Below, piece after piece: positions 51,427-60,541 of a DNA stretch of 64,000 nucleotides. The notes beneath the pieces were generated by a model. It did not search any database. It saw only the letters and a program-made list of their open reading frames with translations, and had not been told where the DNA came from. The translations under genes were made by a program, and so were the position numbers. Position 1 is the stretch's first letter. Every line of letters starts with the position of its first letter. Source of the stretch: JTS-RE37 sp963756115 (GTDB lineage: Bacteria; Bacteroidota; Bacteroidia; Flavobacteriales; Flavobacteriaceae); assembly GCA_963756115.1 (NCBI GenBank), contig CAVWMN010000010.1, positions 868,001-932,000 of the forward strand. Direction: 5' to 3'.

Positions 51427-52119
51427 ATGAATATACATAACAATCCAGGTCAGTTAGTAGCTATAGCAAGAACTGCAGGAATTTGGTACTTACTTATGGC
51501 AATTTCCGGCATTTTGGGATTTATGGTATTTCATGCTCAGGTTTATGACGCCGACCCCCAGCAAACAGTAACCAATTTGGTAAAGGGAGAATCGCTTGCC
51601 CGCCTTCGTTTACTGTTGGAATTTGTGATTATTGTTTCACAAGTTCTTACCGCTGTCTGGTTTTACAGGTTGTTCAGAGATATTAATGAGTGGGCTGCCT
51701 GGTCTGTTGGAATTTGGGGGACTGTCAATGCGGTTGTCATAATGATCAGTGCCATATCTATGGGTACTGCCATTAAAATAGCCCACTCTTCTCTAATGAC
51801 AGAAGACAAAGTAGTACTGATAGATTTGCTGACTACGCTGATATCAAATGCCTGGGGTGTTGGAGGTCTATTCTTTGGTCTCTGGCTCATTCCCCTGGGA
51901 TACATCATTACCAGCTCGAAAAGAATGCCTGTTTGGTTAGGTAGAACTCTGATACTTGGTGGTATAGGCTACTTAATCAGTACTTTTATCAACTATCTGG
52001 GTGTTTCAGGTTCCTGGATAGCTTCCCTTACCATACCTGCTACCATAGGAGAATTCTGGATGATAGGCTACCTGTTAATTTTTGGAATACGACAAGTGAA
52101 TAATAATAACAATGGATAA
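51427..52119 (+). CDS. DUF4386-family membrane protein
   Basis: This is cassette 43. The 230-residue protein has six hydrophobic segments and the DUF4386 pattern: ARTAGIWYLLMAISGILGF, then ARLRLLLEFVIIVSQVLTAVWFYRLF and GGLFFGLWLIPLGYIITSSK. It has an Asn-rich C-terminus (VNNNNNG). The function of the family is unknown. It is a single-gene cassette. Confidence 0.88.
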   Translation: MNIHNNPGQLVAIARTAGIWYLLMAISGILGFMVFHAQVYDADPQQTVTNLVKGESLARLRLLLEFVIIVSQVLTAVWFYRLFRDINEWAAWSVGIWGTVNAVVIMISAISMGTAIKIAHSSLMTEDKVVLIDLLTTLISNAWGVGGLFFGLWLIPLGYIITSSKRMPVWLGRTLILGGIGYLISTFINYLGVSGSWIASLTIPATIGEFWMIGYLLIFGIRQVNNNNNG

Positions 52120-52126
52120 AATTAAC

Positions 52127-52305
52127 GCGTGATAACAGCGCTTATAGATAATGTTGGGCGAAACACTATCCGGATTATATTTGGATCCTGAGAATAAAAG
52201 TTAATACTAATAAAAAAGTCAACACTGTGTTATCCCGATTGCTATCGGTACGAATAGATAGCGCATTATTACACGCTACGTTTCACACACCAACAGTTGT
52301 GAGAA
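52127..52305 (+). other. attC-like site of cassette 43, last clear site
   Basis: GCGTGATAAC (52127-52136) to GTTGTGAGAA (52296-52305). Arms are AGCGCTTATAGATAATG and TTACACGCTACG. No similarly convincing site follows, so the array effectively ends here. Confidence 0.6.
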
Positions 52306-52327
52306 AAGGACAATAAACTACATTCAT

Positions 52328-53302
52328 ATGACCATATTTCTAATTAGCTCATTAGTAGCCATCGTTGTTTCCTTTCTCTGCTCATTGACTGAAGCAGCAC
52401 TTTTGAGTCTCAATAGTGTGAAAATCGAAACGGATAAACAAAAAGGTATTAAATATGCAATTGTTCTCGACAAGCTAAAGGGGAATATTAACAGACCTAT
52501 TGCTGCGATATTGATTTTGAATACTATTGCTCATACAGGTGGGGCAACAATCGCGGGCAGTGCATTTGACGAAATTTATGGTGAGGAATGGATTTGGGTA
52601 TTTTCAGTTGTGTTTACAATTATTATACTTTTCGGAACGGAAATATTTCCTAAAGTCATTGGGGTTGCTAACTCTGATACATTATCAAAATACATTGCCG
52701 CTCCTTTAAACAGTATAATTAAAATACTCTATCCGTTAATTTACCTGACAGACCAATTCAACAGGTTGATCCTGAGGAAAAAAGATAAAACCGTAAAATA
52801 CTCCCTGGAAGACATCCAGACCATTGCCAAAGTAGCGCAGGTAGAAAATATTATTAACAAGGACCAGGAAGCGATTATTATTAAGACCTCAAACCTGAAA
52901 AGCAGGAAAATACATGAAGTAATGCTTCCGATAACCGAAGCTGTTTATTTCCCGGAGACCATAAGCGATGGTGATTTTTTTGATTTGGCCGAAAAACATT
53001 TGCATACAAGGTATCCGGTAAGCAAAACGGATTCACCCCAGGACATATTTGGTTATCTGAATTTTAAAGAAATAGCCCTGCAACGTGACAATTTAACTTC
53101 TGATAGTTTACAATATTTCATCAGACCCATTCTATTCGTAAAGCATAGTCAAAGTATTATTCAGGTGCTGAAGGAGTTGAATACACAAAGGTATCATTTG
53201 GCAATTGTAGAAAATGAATATGGAGAATTTAAAGGAATGGTGACTTTAGAAGATATTGTTGAAGAAATTGTAGGCGAAATTACAGATGAATTTGACCATT
53301 AA
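52328..53302 (+). CDS. CNNM/CorC-type transporter-associated protein
   Basis: The 324-residue protein has an N-terminal CNNM (DUF21) membrane domain with three to four helices (SSLVAIVVSFLCSLTEAALLSLN, to about residue 130). A CBS pair follows at about 190-310 (RKIHEVMLPITEAVYFP, ending YHLAIVENEYGEFKGMVTLEDIVEEIVGEI). CNNM proteins export magnesium or sense ions. The usual C-terminal CorC_HlyC domain is absent. It follows the last clear cassette boundary (GTTGTGAGAA), but has no clear site after it. Confidence 0.92.
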   Translation: MTIFLISSLVAIVVSFLCSLTEAALLSLNSVKIETDKQKGIKYAIVLDKLKGNINRPIAAILILNTIAHTGGATIAGSAFDEIYGEEWIWVFSVVFTIIILFGTEIFPKVIGVANSDTLSKYIAAPLNSIIKILYPLIYLTDQFNRLILRKKDKTVKYSLEDIQTIAKVAQVENIINKDQEAIIIKTSNLKSRKIHEVMLPITEAVYFPETISDGDFFDLAEKHLHTRYPVSKTDSPQDIFGYLNFKEIALQRDNLTSDSLQYFIRPILFVKHSQSIIQVLKELNTQRYHLAIVENEYGEFKGMVTLEDIVEEIVGEITDEFDH

Positions 53303-53467
53303 TGAAAAAGCACAGGGTTTCAGTATACTTTTGCTGAAGCTTCGGAACATAAACTATGACCAACCATCAGCATTTATAAAATTCTTTTGTGAGCCGATCG
53401 CAAATCAAGTTGGCAGAGCTTGGTAGTGAGTTGCCGGCATTTGAGATGGCATTAAACCATAAAAAAC

Positions 53468-54232
53468 ATGATCAAATTCTTTAGGCGAATCAGACAACAA
53501 CTTTTAACCGAAAATAAATTCAGTAACTACCTGGTATATGCCATAGGTGAAATTTTTCTTGTAGTTATAGGAATATTAATTGCTTTAGGCATCAATAATT
53601 GGAATCAGGAAAATAAGGACATCCGATTAGGTCACAATTATTTGTCAAGAATTCACAGAGATTTAGTTCAGGATACAATCAGCTTTAGAGGGATTATAAG
53701 CAACAATGCAAAGCTAAGGGCTGATATAAAAAGTATGCTTGTGACAATGTACAGCGAAATTGATAATAAAGAGCAAGTTCAAAAAATGAGCACTACATAT
53801 GACAAGGCTTTAAATCAGGTTTTTTCACCTAATGACCATACGTATAAGGGAATGGTCAATTCCGGGTCCCTGCAACTGGTTCAAAACCTGGAACTTAAAG
53901 AGGCAATCGTTAAATTATATAGTGATTATGACGAAAAAAGAGCTTTGTTTTTGTCGAACAAAGAATGGATGGACAGGATTGCTGCCAACGTGGATACTCA
54001 GACCAATTTTATTAAATTTTCAGAAGAAGTTATTGATATTTATACATTAGATAAAATGCTGAATCAGGATGATTGGTCTTTCCTAAACGACAAAGATGAT
54101 GAAAAGTTCAATTTTATTGTCAGGGCGGTATCGGCAACTGCCTGGAATCAACAGGTTAGTATTGACTATTATATCGATCTGATTTACAGGTGTCATAAGG
54201 TATTGCTACTTCTTGAAAAAGAATTAAAATAA
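53468..54232 (+). CDS. DUF6090-family membrane protein
   Basis: The 254-residue protein starts MIKFFRRIRQQLLTENKFSNYLVYAIGEI, with a membrane helix IFLVVIGILIALGINNW. The helical domain is longer than in the paralogue at 28415. It lies just outside the array, and a decayed copy sits at 50300, so this family may feed the array or come from it. The function is unknown. Confidence 0.9.
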   Translation: MIKFFRRIRQQLLTENKFSNYLVYAIGEIFLVVIGILIALGINNWNQENKDIRLGHNYLSRIHRDLVQDTISFRGIISNNAKLRADIKSMLVTMYSEIDNKEQVQKMSTTYDKALNQVFSPNDHTYKGMVNSGSLQLVQNLELKEAIVKLYSDYDEKRALFLSNKEWMDRIAANVDTQTNFIKFSEEVIDIYTLDKMLNQDDWSFLNDKDDEKFNFIVRAVSATAWNQQVSIDYYIDLIYRCHKVLLLLEKELK

Positions 54233-54275
54233 TAAAACCCCCGGTCTAGGATTAGGGGAGTATTACACTAAATAT

Positions 54276-54848
54276 ATGCGTAAAATAATTTCATTTGTGC
54301 ACATGTCGCTGGACGGTTTTGTAGCCGGACCGAACGGGGAAATGGACTGGATCATGGTTGATGAAGAAATTTTTGATCATGTGGGGAAACGGATCAGTAC
54401 TGGGGACACAGCACTATATGGGCGGGTAACGTACCTGATGATGGAAAGTTACTGGCCTGCCGCCGGTGAACAGCCGGAGGCGAGCAGACATGACCGCGAA
54501 CATTCAAAGTGGTATAACACCGCCCGCAAAATTGTTTTATCCAGAACCATGAAAGGCGCAGAGCTCCCCAATACCAAAATCATTTCCGACAACCTTTCCG
54601 GCAGCATACAGGACATACAGAAAGATGCTGGTTCAGACATCCTGCTTTTTGGCAGTCCAACCGCAACACATTCCATGATGCAGCAGGACCTAATTGACGG
54701 CTACTGGCTGTTCGTTAACCCTGTAATCCTCGGAAAAGGTATTTCCTTGTTTGAGGGCATCCGGGACAAAATAAAACTTAAACTTTTGAGTACCCGTCGG
54801 TTTACCTGCGGGGTGACTGAACTGAATTATATAGTAGACAGACCGTAA
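54276..54848 (+). CDS. RibD C-terminal/dihydrofolate reductase-like protein
   Basis: The 190-residue protein begins MRKIISFVHMSLDGFVAGPNGEMDW. It has GDTALYGRVTYLMMESYWPA, KIVLSRTM and DILLFGSPTATHSMMQQDLIDGYWLFVNPVILGKG. This is the RibD_C reductase fold common in YyaP/YwjB-type proteins. It probably binds NADPH; the substrate is unknown. A related gene lies at 62946. Confidence 0.9.
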   Translation: MRKIISFVHMSLDGFVAGPNGEMDWIMVDEEIFDHVGKRISTGDTALYGRVTYLMMESYWPAAGEQPEASRHDREHSKWYNTARKIVLSRTMKGAELPNTKIISDNLSGSIQDIQKDAGSDILLFGSPTATHSMMQQDLIDGYWLFVNPVILGKGISLFEGIRDKIKLKLLSTRRFTCGVTELNYIVDRP

Positions 54849-55241
54849 CACGATTCCCCTGACAACAAATATAGTAATGGGCGAAATTTCAATATTCAGG
54901 TTGGGAATCATCGAAGGAACTAACGGTAGGTTGTAAACCACTTCGGAAAAAGGTGTTTTTAAGATGGATTATGAATAAAACAAGAGTTGAAAATGCGTCT
55001 CATACCTGAATCCACACGATGCACAAATGGTTAGCTGCAATTTCCGCTGGCCGTCAGGGAGGGTAAGATTTACCGTCATGTTTACTGAATCCTTATCTTT
55101 AGGTCTTCCTGTGGGAGTGGGATACTGTGCGCCAACACCATCCTTGGTACTATGGTTCGGTCAATAATCAAATGCGAAGGCTGTCTTACTGTACACCGGT
55201 CAGATAATTGATACGCAGGGCATTAAAATCAAAAATTAAGC
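54849..55241. other. Intergenic region with a possible attC remnant
   Basis: CCTGACAAC (about 54859-54867) and GTTAGCTGCA (55030-55039) could be the ends of an eroded site, but the inner arms are weak. The remaining 200 bp before the next gene carry no gene I can support. Confidence 0.35.
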
Positions 55242-57737
55242 ATGAAAAAAACCATCCACCTTCTTCTCTTCCTCCTTATTCCATTTGTATCCTTCAGCCA
55301 GCACAGAGAGAAAATCACCCGTATTGATTCGGTCCTCACCTACCTCCATGAGCGGCAGCTTTTTAACGGCACCGTGCTCATAGGGGAAAAAGGAAAAATT
55401 CTCTATAAAAAAGCCTTCGGGATCGCCAATCCGGAAAAACCCGAGCCACTGACAACCGCCTCCTCATTCAACCTCGCTTCCGTGTCCAAACAGTTTTATT
55501 CGATGATGATCATGCAATTGAAGGAACAAGGCAAACTGCAATATGATGATCCCGTTCAAAAATACCTCCCGCAATTTCCGTATGGTACGATCACCATCCG
55601 GCAGCTGATGAACCAAACCTCGGGCCTGCCTGAGTATTTTGATATTGCCCAGGGCAACATGACGCTGCTCGATACGCTCACCAACAAATCGATGCTTGAA
55701 TTACTGGCAGAAAAAAAACCGCCGCTTGTTTTTCAACCTGGTGAGCGATGGGAGTACTGCAATACCAACTATACCACCCTGGGATCCCTATTGGAAACGG
55801 TTTCCGGAACAACAGCCGACAAGTTCTTTCAGCAATACATTGCCAAACCCCTCAAAATGAAGGACACCTATGTATATAACCTGATGATGGAGTCGTATCC
55901 GCCATCCCGCGTTTTTGGCTTTCGGCATGAAGGTGGAAAACCCGTGCTCCATGATCTGACGCAATTTGATGGAATTATAGGCGATGGAAACATATATTCT
56001 TCTGCAGAAGACCTCTATAAATGGGATCAGGCATTGTATACTGAAAAGCTGGTTAAGAAAGCTACTTTTTCCGAAGCGATATCGCCTGGCAGGCTCAATA
56101 GCGGTGCAGAAACCCGGTATGGTTTTGGATGGGAAATTGATGAAAAGGGTAAGACATTATCGCACAGAGGTGGATGGGTAGGTTTCGGAACGATTATTAA
56201 ACGCTATATCGATACGAACCAAACCATAATTGTGTTAGACAACTCTACGAACTTCCGGGCGCAGTCTCAGGTGACAGCTATATGGGAAGGTAAACCGATG
56301 GCGCTTCCGACCACTCATTTGATTTCTAATGTAAAAGTAATAGACGGTACCGGTTTGCCAGGTTTTCCCGCTGATGTGCGTATGGTTGATGATCGCATTC
56401 GTGATATAGGTACGTTAAAACCGTTCCCAAACGAAAGTGTTACGGATGGTAATGGCAACGTACTGGCCCCGGGTTTTATAGACAGCCACAGCCATCATGA
56501 TGGCGGACTGGAAAAAGATCCTACTGCAATAGCGGTAACCAGTCAGGGTATAACCACCATAGTCGTTGGACAGGATGGTGGTTCCAAACCAATTGATTCC
56601 ATTATTTCGTCCATAAAAAAGTCACCGATAAGTGTGAATATAGCCAGTTATACCGGTCATGCAACCCTGCGCGAAATGGTTATGCACGATAGCTTGTTGC
56701 GAAAGGCGGGCAAGCATGAAATTGATTCCATGAAGTTGATCCTGGCAGATGAAATGGACAAAGGCTCTCTTGGCCTGAGTACCGGACTGGAATATGAAGC
56801 CGCATTTTACAGCAACAGGGATGAAGTAGTGGCCCTTTCGAAAGTGGCAGCAGCAAAAGGGGGGCGGTACATAAGCCATATCAGAAGTGAAGACATACAT
56901 CTGGAAGAGGCCATTGAGGAAACTATTGAAATAGGCCGGTTGGCCCATATCCCCGTTCAGATAACCCATATTAAAATTGCCCTAAGAAGCAAGTGGGGAA
57001 ACGCTTCAAAAATTATACGACAGCTGGACAATGCCCGGCTTGAAGGCGTTGATGTCACTGCGGATATTTATCCATATACGATGTGGAACTCCACGCCCCG
57101 CGTATTGTTTCCCAAAAAAGATTTCCGGAACATATCGAGCGCTGAGTTTGCAACCCGTGAGCTGTTTGATCCTGCGGCATCCTTTATGGTGCAGTATACA
57201 CCCAACAACGATTGGGTAGGTAAGAGCGTAACGGAGATAGCCGGTATAAATAAGGAATCGCCGGCAGAAGGGCTTTTACGTATCATCCGGGAAACGAGCG
57301 GACCAGACCAGGATGCGACCATCGTAGCAAAGTCGATGAGTGAAGAAGACATCAGCAATTTTATGAAATGGCCCTATACCAGTATTTGCAGTGATGGAAC
57401 TATGGGCGGGCATCCACGGGGGTATGGCGCATTTCCCCGGGTTTTAGGCCTGTATGTGCGGGATCAGAACCTTATGCCCCTTGAAACAGCTATACAAAAG
57501 ATGACCAGCCTGCCTGCTGAAAATGCGGGAATAACAAGAAGGGGGTTACTAGTTCCCGGCTATTATGCAGACCTTGTAGTGTTTGATCCGGAAACCGTTA
57601 AAGACAACGCCACAATTGAGGACCCTACAGCACTTTCTACGGGGATACAGTATGTGTGGGTGAACGGGAAGATGGTTTATGCTGATCAAAAAACAGTACC
57701 CAATTTTTCAGGCAGATTTGTAAAGCGGGGGGAATGA
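55242..57737 (+). CDS. Fusion of beta-lactamase-fold serine hydrolase and D-aminoacylase-type amidohydrolase
   Basis: The 831-residue protein has a Sec signal (IHLLLFLLIPFVSFSQ). Residues about 25-345 form a class C beta-lactamase-fold domain with Ser80-Val-Ser-Lys83, Tyr172-Cys-Asn174 and SHRGGWVGF. Residues about 360-831 form an amidohydrolase of the N-acyl-D-amino-acid deacylase family: GFIDSHSHHDGG with His416 and His418, QITHIKIA, SDGTMGGHPRGYGAFPRVLG, and the usual end GYYADLVVFDPETVKD. The two activities may work in series on D-amino-acid peptides, for example from peptidoglycan. The frame is continuous, and the fusion seems unusual. Confidence 0.9.
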   Translation: MKKTIHLLLFLLIPFVSFSQHREKITRIDSVLTYLHERQLFNGTVLIGEKGKILYKKAFGIANPEKPEPLTTASSFNLASVSKQFYSMMIMQLKEQGKLQYDDPVQKYLPQFPYGTITIRQLMNQTSGLPEYFDIAQGNMTLLDTLTNKSMLELLAEKKPPLVFQPGERWEYCNTNYTTLGSLLETVSGTTADKFFQQYIAKPLKMKDTYVYNLMMESYPPSRVFGFRHEGGKPVLHDLTQFDGIIGDGNIYSSAEDLYKWDQALYTEKLVKKATFSEAISPGRLNSGAETRYGFGWEIDEKGKTLSHRGGWVGFGTIIKRYIDTNQTIIVLDNSTNFRAQSQVTAIWEGKPMALPTTHLISNVKVIDGTGLPGFPADVRMVDDRIRDIGTLKPFPNESVTDGNGNVLAPGFIDSHSHHDGGLEKDPTAIAVTSQGITTIVVGQDGGSKPIDSIISSIKKSPISVNIASYTGHATLREMVMHDSLLRKAGKHEIDSMKLILADEMDKGSLGLSTGLEYEAAFYSNRDEVVALSKVAAAKGGRYISHIRSEDIHLEEAIEETIEIGRLAHIPVQITHIKIALRSKWGNASKIIRQLDNARLEGVDVTADIYPYTMWNSTPRVLFPKKDFRNISSAEFATRELFDPAASFMVQYTPNNDWVGKSVTEIAGINKESPAEGLLRIIRETSGPDQDATIVAKSMSEEDISNFMKWPYTSICSDGTMGGHPRGYGAFPRVLGLYVRDQNLMPLETAIQKMTSLPAENAGITRRGLLVPGYYADLVVFDPETVKDNATIEDPTALSTGIQYVWVNGKMVYADQKTVPNFSGRFVKRGE

Positions 57738-57889
57738 ATAAAATAAGCAAACCAATGCAAAAATACTGTCATTAGTGGGAACAACCACTGGAAAGGGCAG
57801 GTTCAAAGGAAGGCGGGAATAGCTGACCAATTTCCCAAACCGTCTGCCGGGATCACAGAGCGTAAACATCCTTTAAAAATTAGACTATT

Positions 57890-58330
57890 ATGGCTAAAGA
57901 AAATAAAACAACGGAAAGGGACGTCAGTGTACCCGATTTTGTTAACGCCTACGTGTACAATGCTCAAAAGAAAGCCGATAGCTTCCAATTAATCGAGTTG
58001 ATGCGGGATTGGTCCGGGTTTGAACCTAAAATGTGGGGGCCCACTATCATTGGGTTTGGTAGTTATCATTATACATATGCAAGCGGACATGAAGGAGATG
58101 CCCCCCTCATTGGCTTTTCCCCTAGAAAAGCTGCGTTTTCACTGTACGTTTACTCAGAGAACGAAAAAAGCAAGGGGCTGCTGGAGTACTTAGGAAAGTT
58201 TAAAATGGGAAAGGCCTGCATCTATGTTAAAAAACTCTCGGATATCAACCTGTCGGCACTGGAAAAACTCAGTAAGGAATCCATTGCATTTCTGAATGAA
58301 CACCAAGAATGTGCGTGCAGAACAAAATAA
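57890..58330 (+). CDS. DUF1801-family protein
   Basis: The 146-residue protein has VPDFVNAYVYNAQKKADSFQLIELM, MWGPTIIGFGSYHYTYASG and GFSPRKAAFSLYVYSE. These are the motifs of DUF1801 (YdhG-like), a small fold linked to stress or iron homeostasis but of unproven function. It ends with a Cys pair (ECACRTK). It stands alone, and length and motifs are standard. Confidence 0.9.
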   Translation: MAKENKTTERDVSVPDFVNAYVYNAQKKADSFQLIELMRDWSGFEPKMWGPTIIGFGSYHYTYASGHEGDAPLIGFSPRKAAFSLYVYSENEKSKGLLEYLGKFKMGKACIYVKKLSDINLSALEKLSKESIAFLNEHQECACRTK

Positions 58331-58571
58331 GATGTAAAGGGAGCGTCACAAATAAGGTTTTTTAAGCCCCCGTTGGCACTTTATAAATGGTACTATACCA
58401 ACAATCTGTACTTACCCATCAGCGCTCCATGCCGATTTTCCTGCTATAAAAACAACGGTATTTATTTTTAGAACAGATTTAAAAACTGCTATCTTTAAAA
58501 AACGGCCAGCCCCCCCAGCCCTTACGGGTCAGCTGACCGAAACGCCTTGTTCAAACTTAATCACTAAACAA

Positions 58572-59507
58572 ATGAAAAGACTTGATCTCCGGCTGAACCG
58601 CATTCTTCCGGGCTTATTTTTATGGGTAATGGTGTCCGTCGTTACGGTACAGGCACAGGCGGTTGACAGCCTGAACTATTTGGCTGGGCATACCACTAAA
58701 ACCTATTTTAGCGAAGGCTCAAAAAAGCAGGCTGAAACAATGGCGGCGCGTTGTGATAAGGTCCTCTCCTTTTACAAGAAAAGAATAGATTTTCAACCGG
58801 AGGTTACCCTGCTGGTATTATCCAAAGCAGATTGGTCTCATTATACCGACTTTCCCGTATACGGAATGCCGCATTATAATGATGCTCAAACTTTAATTGT
58901 AGCATCGGAAGACAATGCGTTCTGGAAAAGCTTTATCCCACCTTTAGATCAGTTACCTCCGGAACTTTCCCGAAAAATTTCAAAAACCTATTCAGACCGA
59001 AATGATTCATTAAGCATGCGCAGCTTTTTTGACTTGTTGGCAATTCACGAATTAGGTCATGCATTCCACAGCCAGGGGGGGCTTATGATGCAGCGCAAAT
59101 GGATGGGGGAATTATTTGCCAACATTCTTCTGCATAGCTACATAGCCGAAAATGAAAAAGATTTGTTGCCAGCCTTAACGGTTTTTCCGAAAATGGTGGT
59201 TGCCGCGACGAATCGGGAAACATTAAAATATACAACACTTGACGAGCTGGAATCCAATTACGATCTCATAGGACAGGAATTTCCCAACAATTATGGATGG
59301 TATCAAAGCAGGTGGCACATGGCAGCCGGAAAAATCTATGATGAAGGAGGAATTGCAGTATTCCGGAATCTCTGGCATGCACTGAAAAGCCAGCAGATAC
59401 CGTTGGATAATCCTGAATTTGCAGCCATGTTGGCAAATGAGGTTCATCAAAGCGTTGCAGACGTGCAGCTAAAATGGAATGACAATAGGCCGGCCACTAA
59501 TAAGTAG
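58572..59507 (+). CDS. Secreted HExxH zinc metallopeptidase-like protein
   Basis: The 311-residue protein has a signal peptide (LFLWVMVSVVTVQAQA). The zinc motif HELGH is at His159-His163 (FFDLLAIHELGHAFHSQGG). This is followed by WMGELFANILLHSYIAENE with a likely glutamate ligand about 20-30 residues later, typical of gluzincins. A C-terminal helical region includes YQSRWHMAAGKIYDEGG. It is probably exported to the periplasm. The substrate is unknown; no close family name is assigned. Confidence 0.82.
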   Translation: MKRLDLRLNRILPGLFLWVMVSVVTVQAQAVDSLNYLAGHTTKTYFSEGSKKQAETMAARCDKVLSFYKKRIDFQPEVTLLVLSKADWSHYTDFPVYGMPHYNDAQTLIVASEDNAFWKSFIPPLDQLPPELSRKISKTYSDRNDSLSMRSFFDLLAIHELGHAFHSQGGLMMQRKWMGELFANILLHSYIAENEKDLLPALTVFPKMVVAATNRETLKYTTLDELESNYDLIGQEFPNNYGWYQSRWHMAAGKIYDEGGIAVFRNLWHALKSQQIPLDNPEFAAMLANEVHQSVADVQLKWNDNRPATNK

Positions 59508-59689
59508 TAACATAATTTTTTTTGTTCCGGGACTCAGATCAGGCGTTGTTCTTAGATGTTTCCGATAAGCCTATGAGGAGCCTTCCCTGCTCTTTTAATA
59601 GTCGGACATTTGGCAGCGAGGCAGCGACTAAACCTTTTGCGGGAAGTCCGGAAAGAAGTTCTGACGGTTAATTCATAGGAGATAAAACG

Positions 59690-60142
59690 ATGACAAAAAA
59701 TAATTTACTGCGAATGGACAATGTTGGGATCGTGGTCGAATCCCTCGATGAAGCCATCTCTTTTTTCGCCGAGCTTGGCCTTACCCTGGAAGGGCGGACC
59801 ATAGTCGAGGGAGAATGGGCCGGGCGCATTACCGGACTTGGTGACCAGCGGGTCGAGATCGCCATGATGGTAACCCCCGATGGTCACAGCCGGCTGGAGA
59901 TCTCGCGATTTCTAACCCCCCATGTAGTCGCTGACCACCGGAACGCCCCGGTGAACGCCCTTGGCTACCTGCGCGTGATGTTTACAGTAGACGACATCGA
60001 TGAGCTGCTGACCAGGCTCCGCAAGCTCGGCGCTGCGCTCGTCGGGGAAGTGGTCCAGTATGAAGACGCATATCGGCTTTGCTACATCCGGGGTCCGGAA
60101 GGGCTTCTCATCGGGCTGGCAGAACAACTCGGTACCAAATGA
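59690..60142 (+). CDS. VOC-family protein, likely recent horizontal acquisition
   Basis: The 150-residue protein has LLRMDNVGIVVESLDEAISFFAELGL, GEWAGRITGLGDQRVEIAMM and a second half VDDIDELLTRLRKLGAALVG with YIRGPEGLLIGLAEQLG. It is a glyoxalase-fold protein. Its codons are GC-rich (many GCC, GGC, CTG) unlike its neighbours. It has a strong Shine-Dalgarno AGGAGA about eight bases before the ATG, which is rare in this genome. Both suggest transfer from a high-GC donor such as a proteobacterium or actinobacterium. Confidence 0.9.
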   Translation: MTKNNLLRMDNVGIVVESLDEAISFFAELGLTLEGRTIVEGEWAGRITGLGDQRVEIAMMVTPDGHSRLEISRFLTPHVVADHRNAPVNALGYLRVMFTVDDIDELLTRLRKLGAALVGEVVQYEDAYRLCYIRGPEGLLIGLAEQLGTK

Positions 60143-60541
60143 ATGAGGATTTTAAATTTCCAAAAACAGCAAGTTTTCGCGAATCCTATCTTTGAGGTAC
60201 TATACGCTACCATAGACTGATTTTTGATACGGAACCTACTCCTTGCAAAGCTTTGCTGTAAATTTAATGGTGCCTGGTAAGGAACAGCCCTTGGATATCA
60301 ATTTAGGCAGGTCATAAAACTATGGGAATTATGAAGTCTGTTCGCATTCTTGTTGCAGCAAAGTCCGTACCATCACAAGCTGGTTGAAACTCAATTAATT
60401 GCCATATGTAAAGTCTCATGATTCATCTATACTATATATTTGGTATACATGAGGAATTGGTGATCACCAGTATATATGGCAAGGATTTCAATGAAATAGA
60501 TGAGGTAGGTGTTTATTGAGTAAACCAGCGATTTTTAGGCA
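60143..60541. other. Intergenic region, nothing recognised
   Basis: This gap of about 400 bp separates the foreign-looking VOC gene from an NTF2-like gene. I see no gene, repeat or convincing hairpin. Base composition returns to the local AT-rich average. Confidence 0.4.

Noticed and set aside
9559..52305. Regularly spaced palindromes read as a CRISPR array or as simple terminators
   Set aside because: The palindromes are not identical short repeats, they are separated by genes of 0.3-2.8 kb, and their flanks follow the enclosed gene. Only some contain terminators, so a recombination-site explanation fits better.
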